In this document: piece after piece, positions 1 through 8,318 of the stretch
How the letters are laid out: each line of letters begins with the position of its first letter
How positions within the stretch are numbered: the first letter of the stretch is position 1
DNA from: Natrinema saccharevitans
GTDB lineage: Archaea > Halobacteriota > Halobacteria > Halobacteriales > Natrialbaceae
Direction of reading: 5' to 3'
Assembly: GCF_001953745.1 (NCBI RefSeq)
Contig: NZ_LWLN01000001.1
Span: 2,418,001 to 2,482,000 of the forward strand
DNA: 64,000 nt
The notes under the pieces: generated by a model
Seen by the model: the letters and a program-made list of their open reading frames with translations, nothing else
Database searches by the model: none
What the model was told of the DNA's origin: nothing
Program-made: the position numbers and the translations under genes

Positions 1-2
1 TC

Positions 3-290
3 CTGCCGTTCATGGGGCTCTACGCTGTCTACCACGTCGTCCTGCTGGGCGGGCTGGCGCGCTGGCAGGAGTTCCGGGCCGACGCCTACGCCGCCCGACG
101 GGCGGGCCGCGAGGCGACGGTCGCGGCCCTCGAACGCCTCGCGGACGCGAACGACACGCGCCGCGAGGCGGGGCTGTTCTACAGTCTGGCGACCCATCAC
201 CCGCCGATCGGGGACCGAATCGAGGCGGTCAGTGACGGGATCGATGCGATCGACGACGCCCGCGGGGGCGAGACGGCATCGAGTGGCTGA
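3..290 (+). CDS. M48 family metalloprotease, C-terminal part (5' end outside window)
   Basis: The reading frame is open from the left edge and ends with TGA, so only the last 95 or so codons are present. An EFRADAYA segment matches the third zinc ligand motif of HtpX/Ste24-type proteases (ExxxD). It is followed by a helix rich in Ala/Arg/Leu and a HHPPIGDRI segment, the usual conserved end of the M48 catalytic domain. The HEXXH motif would lie upstream and is not visible. The Met at position 12 is internal and not the true start. M48 proteases are membrane-bound zinc endopeptidases that act on misfolded membrane proteins. A second, full-length M48 gene lies near 46-47 kb. Confidence 0.8.
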   Translation: MPFMGLYAVYHVVLLGGLARWQEFRADAYAARRAGREATVAALERLADANDTRREAGLFYSLATHHPPIGDRIEAVSDGIDAIDDARGGETASSG

Positions 291-364
291 GGGCAGGCCG
301 CACGGTCGCGTCGCCCCGTCGATCGGATGACAATCCTTACTTTCGAACCCGTCGTACGGCCGCC

Positions 365-886
365 GTGGACCGAATTCTCCTCAGCACGCTCGCTCATCGG
401 TCGCCCGAGGAGGTCTTTCCGTACGTCCGCTCCTTTACCGACTACCCGCGGTACACGGACCACCTGAAGGAGGTCCGCGTCGACGGGGACGGCGGCGTCG
501 GCTCCGTCTACGAACTCGAGTTGGCGTGGTGGAAGCTCAGCTACACGGCCCGCTCGCGGGTGACCGACATCTCGGCCCCGACGTCGCTCACGTGGCGGCT
601 CGTCAACCACCTCGACGCCCGCGGGGAGTGGCGCGTCGAACCCGAGCCGGAGTCGGCACCGCCGGACGCCGAGACGGCCAGCCGGATCTACTTCGAGGCC
701 GTCTACGATCCCTACTCGGCGAGCGCGGACGCCATCTCGCTGCCCGGGCTCGTCTCGCTGGACTGGGTCGTCCGGAAGGTCGAGCCGAAACTGCTCGAGG
801 AGGCACGAACGGTCGTCGAGCGGCTGGTCGCGGACATCGAGGGCCGACGGCGGGACGTCGAACTGACCGTCCACGAAATGCCCTGA
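365..886 (+). CDS. SRPBCC family protein (polyketide cyclase/COQ10-like)
   Basis: A 173-residue protein with a GTG start. It begins with a beta strand (VDRILLSTLAHRSPEEVFPYV), then the FTDYPRYTDHLKEVRVDG segment typical of START-like/SRPBCC lipid-binding folds, and ends with a long C-terminal helix (EEARTVVERLVADIEGRR). Members bind hydrophobic ligands, and COQ10-type members bind quinones. The substrate cannot be told from sequence. It appears monocistronic, between the M48 remnant and trkA. A T-rich stretch about 30 nt before the start (ACAATCCTTACTTTCG) could be the promoter of a leaderless transcript. Confidence 0.75.
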   Translation: MDRILLSTLAHRSPEEVFPYVRSFTDYPRYTDHLKEVRVDGDGGVGSVYELELAWWKLSYTARSRVTDISAPTSLTWRLVNHLDARGEWRVEPEPESAPPDAETASRIYFEAVYDPYSASADAISLPGLVSLDWVVRKVEPKLLEEARTVVERLVADIEGRRRDVELTVHEMP

Positions 887-1075
887 ACCGAACGAATCCG
901 GTGAGGGGTTCGGACCGCCGGCAGCGGCCAACCCGCCGACTTCGCCCGCTCGAGTCGCTCGTCGACCGCTGCCTCGCCGCGAGGTGCAGGCCGAACCGTC
1001 TTCCCGTTCGACGGCGACAGCCCCGACCATGAGCGCCAGCAGCACCGGCTCGAGTCCGCGGGGGGTGAGGCGTCG

Positions 1076-2413
1076 GTGCGCGTGATCGTCGTCGGCGCGG
1101 GCGAAGTGGGCTCGAACATCGCGGCGAGTCTCGAGTCGGACCACCACGTCGCGGTCGTCGATACGGACGGCGACCGGGTCGAGGAGCTCACCTACTCCCG
1201 GGACGTGTTGGCGATCCGTGGCGACGGGACCGCGATCGGGACGCTCCGGGAGGCGAACATCGCGGACGCGGACCTGGTCATCGCCAGCACCGACATCGAC
1301 GAGACGAACATCGTCGTCTGCGGGGCCGCCAAAGCGGTCGGCGATCCGTTCACGATCGCCCGCGTCAGGCAGACGACCCTGCTTCGGACCTGGGAGAGAT
1401 CGACGGGGGCTTTCGGCGTCGACTTCATGGTCTGTACGGACCTCCAGACCGCCGAGACGATCGTTCGGATCGCCGGACTGCCGGGCGCACACGACGTCGA
1501 GACGTTCGCGGACGGTCTCGTCCGGATGGCCGAGTTCGAGATCGGGCCGGAGAGTCCGATCGCCGGCGAGACCGTCTCGGCGGCCGACCGGTTCGAATCG
1601 CTGACGTTCGCGGCCCTGTTGCGCGAGGACGCGGTCGTCGTGCCGCGGGGCGAGACGGTGATCAGGGCCGGCGACGCGGCGGTCGTGATCGGCTCCGAAG
1701 CCAGCGTCCGGGCGTTCGCGAGCGCCCTGACGCCGGCACCGGCCCTCGAGGACGCCAACGAGGTCGTCATCGTCGGCGGGACGAAGATCGGCGTCCAGAC
1801 CGCCCGACTGCTCGAGGCCGAGGGGTTCGAATCCCGACTGATCGAACGCGACCACGAACGGGCGCGCGAACTGGCCGAGCGCCTGCCGGGGACGCTCGTG
1901 CTGGAGAGCGACGCGACGGACATCGACTTCCTCGTCCGGGAACACGTCGCCGAGTCGGACATCGTGATCGCCGCGCTGGAAAGCGACGAGAAGAACCTGC
2001 TCGTCTCCCTGCTGGCCAAGCGGATCGGCGTCGAGCGGACGATCGGCGTCGTCGAGTTCGGCGAGTACGTCGACCTCTTCGAGACGGTCGGGATCGATGT
2101 CGCGGTCAATCCCCGGCTGGTCACGGCCGAGGAGATCACCCGCTTTACGCGCAGACGGCGGACCGAAAACGTCGCCATGCTCGAATCCGACCGTGCGGAG
2201 GTCCTCGAGATCGAAATCGACGCCGACAGCGTGCTCTTCGAGCGTTCGATTCAGTCGGCAATGGCCGACCTCCCCGAGGGTGTCGTCGTCGGCGCGATCA
2301 GCCGCGCGGGCGAGTTGATCACGCCTCGGGGAGAGACGGTCGTCGAAGGCGGCGATCACGTGGTCCTGTTCGTCGACACCGCCGTACTGGACGCGGTCAC
2401 GGACGCGGTGTGA
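1076..2413 (+). CDS. trkA: Trk potassium uptake system NAD-binding protein TrkA (two RCK units)
   Basis: A 445-residue cytosolic gating subunit of Trk/Ktr potassium transporters. Residues 1-12 carry the first Rossmann motif (RVIVVGAGEVG). A second begins near residue 228 (NEVVIVGGTKIG). Each is followed by a RCK-C-type domain, giving the N-C-N-C order of full-length TrkA. The GTG start is chosen because it places the nucleotide-binding strand at residue 3, as in homologues, and no upstream in-frame ATG exists. No membrane subunit (TrkH) is adjacent, so it would act with a transporter encoded elsewhere. The 190 nt upstream hold no other convincing gene. Confidence 0.92.
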   Translation: MRVIVVGAGEVGSNIAASLESDHHVAVVDTDGDRVEELTYSRDVLAIRGDGTAIGTLREANIADADLVIASTDIDETNIVVCGAAKAVGDPFTIARVRQTTLLRTWERSTGAFGVDFMVCTDLQTAETIVRIAGLPGAHDVETFADGLVRMAEFEIGPESPIAGETVSAADRFESLTFAALLREDAVVVPRGETVIRAGDAAVVIGSEASVRAFASALTPAPALEDANEVVIVGGTKIGVQTARLLEAEGFESRLIERDHERARELAERLPGTLVLESDATDIDFLVREHVAESDIVIAALESDEKNLLVSLLAKRIGVERTIGVVEFGEYVDLFETVGIDVAVNPRLVTAEEITRFTRRRRTENVAMLESDRAEVLEIEIDADSVLFERSIQSAMADLPEGVVVGAISRAGELITPRGETVVEGGDHVVLFVDTAVLDAVTDAV

Positions 2414-2416
2414 TGG

Positions 2417-3487
2417 CTACAGGCGAGCAGTGACGCGCTCGGCGACCTCGAGGCCGTTGTGCAACGCCGCGTGGAGTCGGGACTCGCCGGCGACCCAGTC
2501 GCCGAGACAGTAGAGCCCGTCGGCCTCGGCCAACTGGAGTGGGTCGCGGGCGACGCCGTCCTCGGGGAGGGCGTATCGCCACCCCTGATGGTCGGTCCAG
2601 TCGGGCTCTCGCAGGCGCTCGTCGTCGAGCAGGTCGGCGGTCAGGGCCGCCAGTTCCGTCAGGTTCTCCGCGGGCGGCTCGTCGTAGCGGTCGACCGACC
2701 ACTCGTGGTTGGCCTGAACCACCAGCAGCGACTCGCCGTCGGGGACGTGGCCGGGCTTGCACTCCTCGCGAGCGATCCAGCCCACCTCGTGGGCCTTGTC
2801 CGCGTTGACCAGCGCGTAGTAGGGCGTCTCGAGTTCGAACGGGTAGTGGAGGATTCCGGTCCAGATCGTCCGGAAGGGGACGGCGTCGACGGCGTCGACG
2901 AGGCGGTCCCGAACGTCGCTCTCCCAGTCGGCCGAGCGCAACAGGTCGGCGGTCTGTGGTGCCGGCGGGTTCAACAGGAGGACGTCGAACGGCCCCCACC
3001 GCTGGCCGTCGGTATCCTCGAGGTGCCAGACCCCCGCCGGCTCGCCGTCCCCTCCGATACCGCCGTCGTCGTCCCGAATCACCCGTTCGACCCGCGTCTC
3101 CCGGTGGACCGTCGCGTCGGTGCGAGCGAACAACCGCTTCGCGATCTGGGTCAGCCCCCGCCGGTAGGTCCACTTGGACTCGTCGCGGTCCTCGCCCGGC
3201 GACACCTCGCCGTCGGCGTCGAAGGTCCAGACCGGCTCCGCGATATCGACCAGCCCGTCGGTGTCGAGGACTTCGGTCAGCAGGTCGACGACCCGCTCGT
3301 CGTCGGACTTGACGTAGTTCGCGCCGTAGTCGTAGACCGCGCCGTCGCGTCGTCTGGTCGCGGCCCGTCCGCAGACGCCGCGGGACTTCTCGAGTACCGT
3401 TACGTCGGCGTCCGGCACCGTTTCCTCGAGCCCGTAGGCCGCGGCCGCTGTGCCGGCACCTGCACCGACGATTCCGATCCGTTTCAT
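2417..3487 (-). CDS. NAD(P)/FAD-dependent oxidoreductase (renalase/amine oxidase-like)
   Basis: A 356-residue flavoprotein. The N-terminus has a dinucleotide-binding motif (IGIVGAGAGTAAAA, residues 4-17), then an acidic strand end (VTVLEKSRGVCGRAATRR) that is characteristic of renalase-like amine oxidases. The C-terminal FAD motif is also present (DGLYCLGDWVAGESRLHAALHNG, broken here only for reading), which positions the flavin pyrophosphate. The substrate is unknown; in haloarchaea such genes are annotated as FAD-dependent oxidoreductase or deoxyribodipyrimidine photolyase-like. It is convergent with trkA, whose stop is 3 nt away. Confidence 0.85.
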   Translation of the reverse strand: MKRIGIVGAGAGTAAAAYGLEETVPDADVTVLEKSRGVCGRAATRRRDGAVYDYGANYVKSDDERVVDLLTEVLDTDGLVDIAEPVWTFDADGEVSPGEDRDESKWTYRRGLTQIAKRLFARTDATVHRETRVERVIRDDDGGIGGDGEPAGVWHLEDTDGQRWGPFDVLLLNPPAPQTADLLRSADWESDVRDRLVDAVDAVPFRTIWTGILHYPFELETPYYALVNADKAHEVGWIAREECKPGHVPDGESLLVVQANHEWSVDRYDEPPAENLTELAALTADLLDDERLREPDWTDHQGWRYALPEDGVARDPLQLAEADGLYCLGDWVAGESRLHAALHNGLEVAERVTARL

Positions 3488-3687
3488 GCCCGTTCCTCGG
3501 TGGCGCTACCTCAAGTAGCCCTGCCCAAACAACGACAACCGGACCGATCGCCTGTCACCGTCGATCGCCGCCTGCCAGGGTCGGTTCGCCACGGCGAGTC
3601 CGTTCCGAGGGAGACCGCCAGTCGCGGGCAATCTCGGGATCGAACGGATCGAACGGCTTTTGCAACGTCGGGAGGTAGGAGCGGGCG

Positions 3688-4458
3688 ATGGACGTACTGA
3701 TCGTCGGCGCGGGGTCGATGGGGTCGTGGTTCGGGGACGCGATCGACGCCCGGATCGCGTTCGCCGACGTCGACGACGACGCCGCGGCGGCCGCGGCCGA
3801 GACGGTCGGGGGCGAGGTCGCCGACCTCGAGGGGAACCGGACCTACGAGGCGGTCTGTCTCGCGGTTCCGATGACGGCGGTCGCCGACGCGATCGCGGCT
3901 CAGGCCGCCCGGGCCGAGCGGGCGATCGTCGACGTTTCGGGCGTGATGACGCCCGCACTCGAGGCGATGGGACGGTACGCAGCCGATCTCGAGCGAGCGA
4001 GCCTGCACCCCCTCTTCGCTCCCGAACGCGCCCCCGGCTCGATCGCCGTCGTCCGCGAGCGGGCGGGGCCGGTCACCGACGAGTTGCTGGCCGAACTCGA
4101 GACGCGGGGCAACGACCTGGTCGAGACGACGGCGACGGAACACGACGAGGCCATGGAGACGGTCCAGGCGGCGACCCACGCCGCGGTACTGTCGTTCGCG
4201 CTCGCGGCGGAGTCGGTTCCCGACGGGTTCGAGACTCCCATCTACGAGGAGTTGGGGACGTTGGCCCGGCAGGTGACCGCGGGCACGCCGCGGGTCTACG
4301 CCGACATTCAGGCGACGTTCGACGGCGCGGACGCGGTCGCCGACGCCGCCGCCGCGGTCGCCGACGCCGACGCCGACGAACTCGCCGCGCTCTACCGGGA
4401 GGCGGCGGCGAACTGGCACGGAGAGCACGACACCCGGAACGAGTCCGAGAATGAGTGA
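3688..4458 (+). CDS. tyrA: prephenate dehydrogenase (TyrA-like)
   Basis: A 256-residue Rossmann enzyme that would convert prephenate (or arogenate) to the tyrosine precursor with NAD(P)+. Residues 4-12 form the nucleotide motif (LIVGAGSMG). The segment VDVSGVMTPALEAM and the conserved SLHPLFAPERAPG loop, which carries the HP pair near the active site, are family marks. The second half is the helical dimerisation domain. It is shorter than bacterial bifunctional TyrA and has no chorismate mutase part. It overlaps the next gene by 8 nt, so the two are probably co-translated. A low-complexity Ala/Asp tract (DADADE) lies near the C-terminus. Confidence 0.82.
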   Translation: MDVLIVGAGSMGSWFGDAIDARIAFADVDDDAAAAAAETVGGEVADLEGNRTYEAVCLAVPMTAVADAIAAQAARAERAIVDVSGVMTPALEAMGRYAADLERASLHPLFAPERAPGSIAVVRERAGPVTDELLAELETRGNDLVETTATEHDEAMETVQAATHAAVLSFALAAESVPDGFETPIYEELGTLARQVTAGTPRVYADIQATFDGADAVADAAAAVADADADELAALYREAAANWHGEHDTRNESENE

Positions 4459-6022
4459 CCAACGCGAAGCCGTCCGATCGAACGCGAAGTACCTGCGCAA
4501 CGTCCGACCGATCGACCCCGAGGAGATCTGCGAGTACGTGGCGGGCAATCCACATCCCGCGGTGGTCCGGCAACTCCTCCGGGAGGAGGCCGCCGACCTC
4601 GGGCTGGTCGAGCGCGACGACGGCACGTTCGTCCCGGTCGAGGACGACCCCGTCCGGCCCCGCCGCGGCCCGGTCGAGCAATTTCCCAGCGAGTACGAGC
4701 GCCGCCTCGAGGACCTGTTGGCAGACCGCTACGGACCGAACTGGTTCGAGGGGGTCTCGGGCGACCTGCTGCGGTCGACGATCCGGCGGTTCAAGGCGGA
4801 TTACCTCGAGGGCCGGTCGGTCGAGTACGACGACGACGTGGCGGCCGGCTACGCGATCTATCACCTGCCGGCCTACTACGCGGCGGTGCAGTACGCGCTC
4901 GACGACCTCGCCGACCGGGGGCTGCTGGGGCGGGACCTCCGCGTCCTCGACATTGGCGCGGGGGTCGGCGGCCCCGCACTCGGACTCTGTGACTACCTGC
5001 CCGAGGACGCCCTGGTCGACTATCGCGCGGTCGAACCCAGCGCCGCCGCGGACGTTCTAGAGGAACTGCTCGCGGAGACCGGCCGGAACGTTCACCCGAC
5101 GATCCACCGGACGACCGCCGAGGCGTTCGACCCCGCGGAAGCCGCCGACGGCGAGGGATCGGCCGGATTCGACCCGACCGCGCCCGACGACGGGTTCGAC
5201 CTCGTGCTGGCCTGTAACGTCCTGAGCGAACTCGAGGACCCCGTCGCAGTCGCGCGATCGGCCCTCGAGACGCTCGCGCCAGCGGGGACTCTCCTCGCGA
5301 TGGCCCCCGCGGATAAGAACACGAGCGTCGGTCTGCGCGAGGTCGAACGCGACCTCGAGGGCGAGCGGCTGTGGGATCGCGACGAGGTCCCAGTGGACAC
5401 GGACGACGAGGACGAGAACGACGACGACCCGGCGAAATACCGGCGCGGCGCGGTGACGGTCTACGGTCCCACCGTTCGCCTCTGGCCCGGCGAGACGCCG
5501 TCGGACCGCGGCTGGTCGTTCGACGTCCGCCCCGCCCTGGAGACGCCGTCGTTCCAGCGCCGACTCGACGAGGCGACGCCGGCCGACGACGCCGACCACG
5601 CCCCCGGCGAGTTCGAGAACGTCGACGTCCAGTTCTCCTACTCGCTGTTGCGCGTCGACGGTCGCCGGCGGATCGAGATGGCGTTAAACACCGGCAAGTG
5701 GGCGAAGATGGCCGAGATGGAACGCCACGTCACCGAGCGGATCGATCTGATGGCGGCGAAACTCAGCCGGTCGCTGTCGGACGAGGGGGCGACCGGTCGC
5801 GGCGGCGGGCGGTCGAACCCCCTGTTCAAGATCAGCGACGGCAGCGAGGACACCGACCACTACGCCGTCGTCACCAGAGAGACGGCCCTCAATCGGGACC
5901 TGCTCGAGGCCGACTACGGCGAGATCTGCTCGTTCGAGGGTGCCCTCGCGCTCTGGAACGACGACGAGGGTGCGTACAACCTGGTCGTCGACGAGGAGAC
6001 GATCGTCGACCGGGTTGCCTGA
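4451..6022 (+). CDS. Rsm22-family small-ribosomal-subunit methyltransferase-like protein
   Basis: A 523-residue protein with an N-terminal helical/winged region (RNVRPIDPEEICEYVAGNPHPAVVRQLLREEA) followed by a class I SAM-binding domain. Motif I is near residue 165 (VLDIGAGVGGPALGLCDYL), and an acidic loop and LVLACNVLSELEDP form the later motifs. The region before motif I (YLEGRSVEYDDDVAAGYAIYHLPAYYAAV) matches the Rsm22 family, whose mitochondrial member is needed for small-subunit ribosome assembly and which carries an Fe-S cluster. An acidic insertion (residues about 315-330) is haloarchaeal in style. The start ATG overlaps the TyrA-like gene. The biochemical activity of archaeal members is not established to my knowledge. 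Confidence 0.82.
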   Translation: MSDQREAVRSNAKYLRNVRPIDPEEICEYVAGNPHPAVVRQLLREEAADLGLVERDDGTFVPVEDDPVRPRRGPVEQFPSEYERRLEDLLADRYGPNWFEGVSGDLLRSTIRRFKADYLEGRSVEYDDDVAAGYAIYHLPAYYAAVQYALDDLADRGLLGRDLRVLDIGAGVGGPALGLCDYLPEDALVDYRAVEPSAAADVLEELLAETGRNVHPTIHRTTAEAFDPAEAADGEGSAGFDPTAPDDGFDLVLACNVLSELEDPVAVARSALETLAPAGTLLAMAPADKNTSVGLREVERDLEGERLWDRDEVPVDTDDEDENDDDPAKYRRGAVTVYGPTVRLWPGETPSDRGWSFDVRPALETPSFQRRLDEATPADDADHAPGEFENVDVQFSYSLLRVDGRRRIEMALNTGKWAKMAEMERHVTERIDLMAAKLSRSLSDEGATGRGGGRSNPLFKISDGSEDTDHYAVVTRETALNRDLLEADYGEICSFEGALALWNDDEGAYNLVVDEETIVDRVA

Positions 6023-6085
6023 TCGGTCACGATCGGCGATTGCAGAAGCGGTGGTCTTTTCGCGTCGCCGTCCGACGAGGCCGAT

Positions 6086-6892
6086 ATGAGCGACGACCTC
6101 GAGATCCTGTTGACGAACGACGACGGGATCGATAGCACCGGCATCAGGGCGTTGTACGATGCCCTCTCGGAACGCGCCAACGTAACCGTCGTCGCCCCGG
6201 CCGACGACCGCAGCGCCTGCGGTCGCTCACTCTCCCACGAGGTCGAGGTCGACGAGCGCGAGTTAGGGTATGCGGTCCACGGGACGCCAGCCGACTGCGT
6301 CGTCGCGGGGCTGGCCGAACTCGGTCCGTTCCCCGATCTGGTCGTCGCGGGCTGTAACAAGGGCGCGAACCTCGGCGAGTACGTCCTCGGCCGATCGGGG
6401 ACCATCAGCGCCGCCGTCGAGGCCGCGTTCTTCGACGTCCCGGCGATCGCCACCTCGATGTACGTCCCCGCCGACGGCACCTCGCTGGCCGACACCGACC
6501 TGACCGCTGCCGATTACGCCGAGGCGACCCGCGTGACGAGCTACCTGGTCGACCACGCCCTCGGAGCCGGCGTCTTCGATCACGCCGCGTACCTCAACGT
6601 CAACGTTCCGGTTGCCGACGGCGAGCCCGCCCCCCTCGAGATCACCCGCCCCTCGAAGCGCTACGAGATGGACGCCGAACGAAACGGCGCACACGTGACG
6701 CTCAAAGACCGCGTCTGGGAGAATATGAACCCCGAGTCGCTTCCGGACCCCGAGGGGACCGACCGCCGGGCCGTCGTCGAGGGCCGCATCAGCGTCTCGC
6801 CGCTGACGGCACCTCACTCGACGAACGCCCACGAGGCGCTCGACGCGCTCGCCGAGACGTACCTCGAGACCGTCGGTTCGACCGACCACTGA
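6086..6892 (+). CDS. surE: 5'/3'-nucleotidase SurE
   Basis: A 268-residue metal-dependent phosphatase for nucleoside monophosphates. The N-terminal metal-binding signature is intact (LLTNDDGIDSTGIRAL, residues 7-22; the two Asp bind the metal). The loop VVAPADDRSACGRSLS and the GCNKGANLGEYVLGRSGT segment match the SurE active site. The C-terminal region includes YLNVNVPV and the dimer-swap segment. A short T-rich element (GGTCTTTTCG) lies about 30 nt before the ATG and could be its promoter, so it is probably transcribed apart from the Rsm22 gene 63 nt upstream. Confidence 0.93.
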   Translation: MSDDLEILLTNDDGIDSTGIRALYDALSERANVTVVAPADDRSACGRSLSHEVEVDERELGYAVHGTPADCVVAGLAELGPFPDLVVAGCNKGANLGEYVLGRSGTISAAVEAAFFDVPAIATSMYVPADGTSLADTDLTAADYAEATRVTSYLVDHALGAGVFDHAAYLNVNVPVADGEPAPLEITRPSKRYEMDAERNGAHVTLKDRVWENMNPESLPDPEGTDRRAVVEGRISVSPLTAPHSTNAHEALDALAETYLETVGSTDH

Positions 6893-6951
6893 GAACGGTC
6901 CCGCGGTTTCGAATCCGCTTCCGACTCGAGGGCGCGGTGAAAGGGCGAACG

Positions 6952-7033
6952 ATAGTAGCCACTGAACGTCAATGCACACCCGATCGCACGACGGCTGTGC
7001 GATCGGTTCGTGAATCGTTTCAGTTGTTACTAT
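6952..7033. repeat. 82-bp imperfect inverted repeat (MITE-like hairpin)
   Basis: Ends ATAGTAGCCACTGAACG (6952-6968) and CGTTTCAGTTGTTACTAT (7016-7033) are near-complementary. Inside is a perfect 10-bp stem (CCGATCGCAC at 6980-6989, GTGCGATCGG at 6997-7006) with a 7-nt loop. The intermediate arms also pair with gaps, so the whole unit folds into one long hairpin. No coding capacity is present. It lies in the 377-bp gene-free stretch 6893-7269, the remainder of which shows only AT-rich sequence (7190-7220) before the next gene. The shape suggests a non-autonomous mobile repeat; its family is not identified. Confidence 0.7.
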
Positions 7034-7269
7034 ACTCCCCCTCAGCCGACTGGGGCGTGTCCGGGATCCGTTCGCGTTAGTCGGCGAGCCTGTCGGTCGC
7101 TGAAAGTGATAACTGACTTGCGGGTCGCAAGGCCGTCGCTATTCGCCGACGGTCACGTCACGATAGTCATACCGTAACCGACCGTACACACCAATGTCAC
7201 ATAAAAAACATAAAATCAAGGTAGGTGGGCGTTCAAGCTGTGGTAGTCCCAGCGGAGCGTGATCAACAC

Positions 7270-7662
7270 ATGGTATTCAATACACTCTGGACGCGGCTCT
7301 CCTCTCTCTGGAGCGGTTCGGCCGACGAGGCCCAATCGGACGAGTCCGCAGCGGCGACCGAGGAACCGGACGACGACCCCGACGACGAAACGTTGAGCTA
7401 CGCCGAAGAGATCGAGTACGGCGTCGACGAAGGAGAACTCCCCGACGAAGACAAAATCCTCAGACTGCTCGTCAAACGCGGCGGCCGCGTCGACCAATCG
7501 ACCGTCCGCGAGGAGACCGGGTGGACACAGGACCGCCTCGAGGACGTCATCGATCGGATGGAAGACGACGACCAGATCAGCGCGATCACCGTCGGTCGCA
7601 AGCGCGTGATCTGCCGGCGCGGGTTCGAACCCAAAGGGTATCGATCCCACCTCAACGAATAG
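7270..7662 (+). CDS. small winged-helix domain protein
   Basis: 130 residues. The N-terminal half is acidic and disordered-looking (many Asp/Glu/Ser), with a short hydrophobic start (MVFNTLWTRLSSLWSG). The C-terminal half is a compact winged helix: DEDKILRLLVKRGGRVDQ, the recognition-type helix VREETGWTQDRLEDVIDRM, then a two-strand wing (DQISAITVGRKRVICRRGF). The ATG at 7270 is preferred over 7225 because the longer form adds 15 residues from the promoter-like AT-rich zone. The architecture resembles haloarchaeal DNA-binding adaptors, but the target is unknown. The gene stands alone. Confidence 0.7.
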   Translation: MVFNTLWTRLSSLWSGSADEAQSDESAAATEEPDDDPDDETLSYAEEIEYGVDEGELPDEDKILRLLVKRGGRVDQSTVREETGWTQDRLEDVIDRMEDDDQISAITVGRKRVICRRGFEPKGYRSHLNE

Positions 7663-7847
7663 GCGTTACTCGCCGTGACCGTCCGACGACTCGAGCGAGT
7701 CGATGATACCGGTCCCCGAGCCATGATCGTGGCACTCGAGACGCGGGGCGATATCGTCCGCCGCGACCGCGTCGTCAGGTCGCCGTCGTCGGGCTATTTC
7801 TCGAGTAGAAAGGTTAATTCAGGAGTTCTAACAACCCCACGCTGGGG

Positions 7848-8039
7848 ATGGCACACAGAGACGACGTAACGCGGGCACTCGCAGCGTGTACCGCCTGTGA
7901 CTCCGTCTACGCCGCGCGACAGTGGCCGGACGGCGAAATCAAGATCATCGGGCAAGAGGGCTGTTCCTGCGGCTCGGCCGACTTCGAACTCGTCGACGAC
8001 TCGCTCGAGGAATCGGACGAGAACGTCGACACCGGGTAG
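7848..8039 (+). CDS. small zinc-ribbon protein (two CxxC-like motifs)
   Basis: A 63-residue protein with a C-x2-C pair (ACTACDSVY) and a C-x-C pair (GCSCGSADF) separated by about 20 residues containing two beta strands. The arrangement suggests a single zinc ribbon. The C-terminus is acidic. A candidate promoter (AGAAAGGTTAATTC, about 7808-7821) lies about 30 nt before the ATG, consistent with a leaderless mRNA. Function unknown; small CxxC proteins of this size are abundant in haloarchaea. It is close to the 3' end of the opposite-strand tRNA. Confidence 0.68.
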   Translation: MAHRDDVTRALAACTACDSVYAARQWPDGEIKIIGQEGCSCGSADFELVDDSLEESDENVDTG

Positions 8040-8097
8040 CGACAGCCGACCGGTGCCGGCGACTCGGCCACCGGGGCTCGAGTCGAGGCCTCCCTAA

Positions 8098-8117
8098 AAT
8101 TACAAAATAAATTATAT
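8098..8117 (-). terminator. T-rich tract after tRNA-Gln
   Basis: Immediately past the tRNA 3' end the minus strand runs into an A/T-only stretch (ATAATTTATTTTGTAATTTT read on the minus strand). T-rich tracts without a stem are the usual archaeal terminators. The local base composition is unlike the GC-rich surroundings. Confidence 0.45.
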
Positions 8118-8219
8118 AGTCCCGGGCAGATTCGAACTGCCGTCATGGGCTTGCTTCCGTGACGGAACGAACCGAACACGTCCAAAGGCCCATATGATTG
8201 GCCACTACACCACGGGACT
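8118..8219 (-). tRNA. tRNA-Gln (UUG) with a 30-nt intron
   Basis: On the minus strand the acceptor stem AGTCCCG pairs with CGGGACT at the 3' end. The T arm is GGCAG-TTCGAAT-CTGCC. The anticodon stem TGGGC/GCCCA encloses the loop CTTTGGA with anticodon TTG, hence glutamine. An intron of 30 nt (plus-strand 8152-8181) interrupts the loop between positions 37 and 38, the canonical archaeal site cut by the bulge-helix-bulge endonuclease. The mature length is 72 nt and CCA is not encoded. Haloarchaeal tRNA-Gln is known to contain an intron. No TATA element is visible directly upstream. Confidence 0.93.
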
Positions 8220-8249
8220 CCTCGTTTCACTCGTCGTCCCGTGTCGTTC

Positions 8250-8268
8250 GCAAATCCATCGGATTTGC
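8250..8268. repeat. short perfect hairpin between HNH gene and tRNA-Gln
   Basis: GCAAATCCATCGGATTTGC is an 8-bp perfect stem with a 3-nt loop (ATC). It sits in the 99-bp spacer between the HNH gene and the tRNA 5' end. It could end the HNH transcript, be a processing signal, or be part of a dispersed palindrome. Confidence 0.6.
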
Positions 8269-8272
8269 TCAC

Positions 8273-8284
8273 CACCACGGGACT
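8273..8284 (-). repeat. 12-bp extra copy of the tRNA-Gln 5' end
   Basis: The minus-strand sequence AGTCCCGTGGTG, the first 12 nt of tRNA-Gln (8208-8219), recurs 65 bp upstream at 8273-8284. The identity covers the whole 5' acceptor strand plus positions 8-12 and then stops. It is too short to be a tRNA gene and looks like the scar of an insertion or duplication at the tRNA 5' end. Confidence 0.6.
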
Positions 8285-8318
8285 TCACTCCCGCATACGA
8301 AACCGCCGCACAATAGTG

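Noticed and set aside
1029-1083. An 18-codon upstream ORF that overlaps the trkA GTG start
   Set aside because: It has no supporting promoter or conservation visible and is within chance expectation for short frames.
197-2359. A 720-codon minus-strand reading frame opposite the SRPBCC and trkA genes
   Set aside because: It is antisense to two well-recognised genes; long open frames on the opposite strand are expected at this GC content, and its translation is Arg/Asp-rich with no motif.
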